A program made the position numbers and the translations under genes. Shown here one piece after another: positions 61,207-64,000 of a stretch of DNA of 64,000 nt; position 1 is the first letter of the stretch, and the number at the start of each line of letters is the position of its first letter. Source of the DNA: Bhargavaea ginsengi (GTDB lineage Bacteria > Bacillota > Bacilli > Bacillales_A > Planococcaceae). Below the pieces are notes generated by a model. That model did no database searches, had not been told where the DNA came from, and was given only the letters and a program-made list of their open reading frames with translations. The stretch is from the NCBI RefSeq assembly GCF_900109165.1, contig NZ_FNZF01000002.1, forward strand, positions 434,001 to 498,000, read 5' to 3'.

Positions 61207-62481
61207 TCAGGCGACGATGCCGCGTTTGTTTTCAAACTTCTTGTACGCTTCCTCATCCATGATCTTCTTGAGAATCCGGATGGTTTCATAGACATCCTCG
61301 AATGAGTTATAGAGCGCAGCCGGCGCCAGCCGGATACCTTTTGGTGCCCTGAAATCAGGAATGACACCTTCCGCTTTCAGCGCACTGCAGATACGTGCAG
61401 CCTCTTCATGCTCCAGATAGACATGGCCTCCCCGGCGCCCATCTTCCCGAGGATTGGCCACCCTGAACCCGTGACCGTCCAACTCCTGGTCAACCAGATC
61501 CATCATGAAGCGAGTCAGCTTAAGCGACTTTTCCCGCAGCCGTCCGAGCCCCGCTTCTGCGAAAAGCTCCAGCGAGCCGGCAAGCGGTGCCATACTTAAA
61601 ATGTTCGGCGTCCCCACCTGATAAGCACCCGCATGCACAGCCGCAGTCATGTCATGTTCCATGTCAAACTGTTTTTCCTTGTCGGAGCCGAACCAGCCGG
61701 CAAGTCCGGGAGCCGCCCCAAAATGACGCTCATGGATAAACAAACCGCCAGTTGAACCCGGACCACCATTTAGGTATTTGTAGGTGCACCAGAATGCGAA
61801 GTCGGCTCCCCAGTCATGAAGGTCATGCTCCATCGCACCGACCGAATGGCAGAGGTCAAATCCGATCAGGATTCCGTGCCGGTGCGCTGCTTCCGTCAGT
61901 GCCGGCATGTTGAGGACCTGGCCGCTCCGGTAAAGGACCGATGGCAGAATGGCGACTGCTATTTCATCCGACATGGCACTAATGATGTCCTCTTCTTCGA
62001 TCAAATGGCCGTCGCGGCTTTTCACGCTGACCAGATGGAGTTCCGGATCCAGTCCACGAAGTTCCAATTGGCTTTTGATCGCGTAAATATCACTCGGGAA
62101 ATTAAGTTCGTCCGCTAGGATCTTCGTCTTCTTCCCTTCAGGCCGGAAGAATGTCGCCAGGATCTGATGAAGATTAGACGTGGTCGACCCGGTCACGATG
62201 ACCTCCTCTGCCTTCGCCCCTACAAACGGTGCCATTTTGGCCGAAAGCTCTTCCGGAAGATAGAACCATGGACGGTCTCCACCCGTCCAGCCGTTGATGC
62301 CGTGCGCCTTCCATGAATCCATCAGGCCGATCAGCGCCTGCTCTGCCCGACGGGACATCAGGCCCAGCGAATTTCCGTCCATGTAAATCGTTTCCGGCTG
62401 TATGTAGAATTCTTCCCGGAAATCCTTCAGGCTGTCCTGCCGGTCAAGTTCCCTCGCCTCTTCCATAGTCCTCTTCGCCAT
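61207..62481 (-). CDS. kynU: kynureninase
   Basis: The 424-residue PLP enzyme cleaves kynurenine to anthranilate and alanine. The PLP Lys is in [13 protein letters not shown], and the Asp in GFDLCHSVG binds the pyridine nitrogen. ATG 62481 follows AAAGGGGG; the extended frame is rejected. It is the first gene of the minus-strand kyn operon. A cre-like site 52-66 bp upstream suggests CcpA control. Confidence 0.95.
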   Translation of the reverse strand: MAKRTMEEARELDRQDSLKDFREEFYIQPETIYMDGNSLGLMSRRAEQALIGLMDSWKAHGINGWTGGDRPWFYLPEELSAKMAPFVGAKAEEVIVTGSTTSNLHQILATFFRPEGKKTKILADELNFPSDIYAIKSQLELRGLDPELHLVSVKSRDGHLIEEEDIISAMSDEIAVAILPSVLYRSGQVLNMPALTEAAHRHGILIGFDLCHSVGAMEHDLHDWGADFAFWCTYKYLNGGPGSTGGLFIHERHFGAAPGLAGWFGSDKEKQFDMEHDMTAAVHAGAYQVGTPNILSMAPLAGSLELFAEAGLGRLREKSLKLTRFMMDLVDQELDGHGFRVANPREDGRRGGHVYLEHEEAARICSALKAEGVIPDFRAPKGIRLAPAALYNSFEDVYETIRILKKIMDEEAYKKFENKRGIVA

Positions 62482-62532
62482 ATCATGGCCCCCTTTGCTG
62501 TTTACTCCGACTGTACGGCAATGCCAGAAACC

Positions 62533-62547
62533 TTGCAAGCGCTTTCC
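62533..62547. promoter_or_regulatory. candidate cre (CcpA) site upstream of kynU
   Basis: TTGCAAGCGCTTTCC fits WTGNAANCGNWNNCW at all but the last position. It lies 52-66 bp upstream of the kynU start, in the divergent kynU-ilvA region. Confidence 0.5.
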
Positions 62548-62585
62548 GCAATAATGGCTAGTTTTTGAAGATATAATTGTACTCG

Positions 62586-62600
62586 AATCTTTAGAAAATT
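62586..62600. promoter_or_regulatory. candidate CodY box upstream of ilvA
   Basis: AATCTTTAGAAAATT matches AATTTTCWGAAAATT at 13 of 15 positions and is 69 bp upstream of the ilvA start. ilvA is a known CodY target in related bacteria. Confidence 0.55.
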
Positions 62601-62668
62601 ACCGTGAGATTTAGCTTTATCCGTGATAGAATAAAACCATTCAATTTCAAAAAAAGGTCGTGTTATGG

Positions 62669-63937
62669 ATGCCAGCTACAAATGAACGGACTAAATTGCT
62701 CCACGTGGAGGATATTCTGATCGCCTACCAGAAGCTGAAGGAAGTCGTTGCACATACGCCCCTACAGCTGAATAAACGGCTTTCCGAAAAATACGGCTGC
62801 CGGATATACATCAAGCGCGAAGACCTTCAGCACGTCCGGTCGTTCAAGCTCCGGGGCGCCTACTACAAGATCAAATCTGTCGAGAACGAAGCCCGCGAAA
62901 AAGGCGTCGTCTGTGCAAGTGCAGGAAACCACGCCCAGGGCGTCGCCTATGCATGTGCCGAACTCGGCATTGAAGGCAAGATTTTCATGCCTCAGACCAC
63001 GCCGAAGCAGAAGATCAACCAGGTGAAAATGTTCGGCCGTGACCAGGTCGAGATCATCCTGACCGGTGATACGTTCGACGAGTCCTCTGCCCAGGCACTT
63101 GCCTATAAAGAGGAGCACGGCCAGCTGTTCATCCATCCGTTCGATGATCCGGTCCTGATGGCCGGCCAGGGAACGGTCGCAGTCGAGATCCTGAATGACA
63201 TCGAAGAACCTGCCGACTTCGTATTCGCATCCATCGGCGGCGGAGGGCTTATGTCCGGACTTGCCACCTATATGAAGAATGTCTCTCCGCAGACAAAAAT
63301 GATCGGTGTGGAGCCGGCGGGCGCCGCCAGCATGAAAGCTTCCATTGAGAGCGGACAGGTTACTCCGCTCGCTTCCATCGATAAGTTCGTCGACGGGGCT
63401 GCTGTACAGACACCGGGATCCCTCACTTATGAGATCTGCAGCGAATATGTGGACGACATCCTTCCTATTCCGGAAGGCAAAGTGTGTACGGCTATCCTTG
63501 ACCTGTACAATGAACATGCCATTGTGGCAGAGCCTGCCGGTGCACTGCCGATTGCGGCGCTGGATGAATACAAGGATGAAATCAAAGGCAAAACCGTGGT
63601 CTGTGTGATCAGCGGCGGAAACAATGACATCAGCCGCATGCAGGAAATCAGGGAAAAGTCCCTGATCCATGAAGGGCTCCTCCACTACTTCATTCTTGAC
63701 TTCCCGCAGCGTGCGGGCGCACTCCGCCAGTTCCTGGACAATGTGCTTGGTCCCGATGATGATATCACGACGTTTGAATACACAAAGAAAAATAACAAAG
63801 AAAGCGGGCCGGCGATTGTCGGCATCGAGATCAAACACCCCGAAGACTACACAGGCCTGATCGAACGCATGACCACCCTCGGCTTCCCTTATAAAGAACT
63901 GAATAAAGACAGCTACCTTTTCGGCCTGCTGATCTGA
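62669..63937 (+). CDS. ilvA: threonine ammonia-lyase (biosynthetic threonine dehydratase)
   Basis: It deaminates threonine to 2-oxobutanoate, the first step of isoleucine synthesis. The 422-residue protein equals B. subtilis IlvA in length. The PLP Lys is in VRSFKLRGAYYK, and the phosphate-binding loop is SIGGGGLMSG. A single ACT-like regulatory domain is at the C-terminus. ATG 62669 is preferred over GTG 62660. A near-consensus CodY box lies upstream; no T-box is seen. Confidence 0.96.
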   Translation: MPATNERTKLLHVEDILIAYQKLKEVVAHTPLQLNKRLSEKYGCRIYIKREDLQHVRSFKLRGAYYKIKSVENEAREKGVVCASAGNHAQGVAYACAELGIEGKIFMPQTTPKQKINQVKMFGRDQVEIILTGDTFDESSAQALAYKEEHGQLFIHPFDDPVLMAGQGTVAVEILNDIEEPADFVFASIGGGGLMSGLATYMKNVSPQTKMIGVEPAGAASMKASIESGQVTPLASIDKFVDGAAVQTPGSLTYEICSEYVDDILPIPEGKVCTAILDLYNEHAIVAEPAGALPIAALDEYKDEIKGKTVVCVISGGNNDISRMQEIREKSLIHEGLLHYFILDFPQRAGALRQFLDNVLGPDDDITTFEYTKKNNKESGPAIVGIEIKHPEDYTGLIERMTTLGFPYKELNKDSYLFGLLI

Positions 63938-63944
63938 TTCCATT

Positions 63945-63973
63945 GCTGTCCGGCGCTGCCGGACAGTTTTTTT
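63945..63973 (+). terminator. terminator of ilvA
   Basis: CTGTCCGGC and GCCGGACAG arms with a 3-nt loop, then TTTTTTT. Confidence 0.95.
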
Positions 63974-64000
63974 CGGTTCATCCGGTCAGTCCTGTTCAAG

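Noticed and set aside
62762-63943. 393-codon open frame antisense to ilvA
   Set aside because: It is a codon-bias shadow of ilvA: no ribosome site, no recognisable domain, and ilvA is certain.
1-64000. CRISPR arrays, insertion sequences, prophage or attachment sites
   Set aside because: No regularly spaced repeats beyond the three iterons, no transposase or integrase, and no cas or phage genes were found.

Overview
The window is chromosomal DNA of a Bacillales bacterium. Gene content and protein style point to the Planococcaceae (Sporosarcina/Planococcus/Bhargavaea-like) of moderate GC. Support comes from Bacillus-type LuxS, IlvA, GlmS with its ribozyme, AsnB, GltB/GltD, IolS, OpuF-like and CzrA-like proteins, strong AGGAGG ribosome binding sites, frequent TTG/GTG starts and many intrinsic terminators. 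I see no rRNA, tRNA, insertion sequence, prophage or CRISPR array. The genus is an inference.

Layout. 1-3.2 kb: end of selD, then mnmH (selenium-modified tRNA), then the FetAB-type exporter. 3.3-7.3 kb: a universal stress protein, a DUF4440 protein, a short beta-carbonic-anhydrase-like protein with a structured leader, and a MarR/MFS pair. 7.3-12.2 kb: proBA, a DUF2243/CtaG pair and iolS. 12.2-18.1 kb: MATE exporter, luxS, sodium:solute symporter, and a small membrane operon with an M50 protease. 18.2-23.4 kb: glycosyltransferase, lipoprotein, metA, an SDR and a CzrA-type zinc sensor. 23.4-27.1 kb: a divergent formylglycine-generating enzyme/sulfatase pair, then the CDF zinc exporter. 27.1-40.4 kb: MOSC protein, OpuF-type osmolyte transporter, hydrolases and oxidoreductases, a Ser/Thr kinase facing a tiny Ser/Arg-rich gene, a cystathionine-type PLP enzyme, PhzF, an arylamine N-acetyltransferase broken by one stop codon, and an XRE-AbrB regulator with a UGT-like glycosyltransferase.

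40.7-54.6 kb is the most coherent block. It is a same-strand nitrogen cluster, in transcription order gltB-gltD-dapL-dapF-glnA-asnB-amt-carA. It covers ammonium uptake, the GS/GOGAT cycle, asparagine synthesis, the DapL route to meso-diaminopimelate, and a CarA glutaminase subunit without CarB beside it. An AraC-family gene lies directly upstream. The gltB promoter shows two CAGATT direct repeats 21 bp apart, and its transcript should start with a 14-bp hairpin.

55.9-58.1 kb carries glmS with its self-cleaving ribozyme leader. 58.2-59.6 kb holds an apparently orphan anti-sigma-like membrane protein behind an ECF-type promoter. 59.7-62.5 kb is the kynUAB tryptophan catabolic operon with a cre-like site. 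It is divergent from ilvA, which has a near-consensus CodY box.

The best candidates for undescribed biology are regulatory or small: abutting 17-bp palindromes on the proBA promoter, three 21-bp iterons upstream of fetAB, a 5'-terminal nested RNA fold before the carbonic-anhydrase-like gene, the Ser/Arg-rich peptide convergent with the kinase, the orphan anti-sigma locus, and the nitrogen cluster with its lone carA. I do not see a clearly new multi-gene defence or mobile system.
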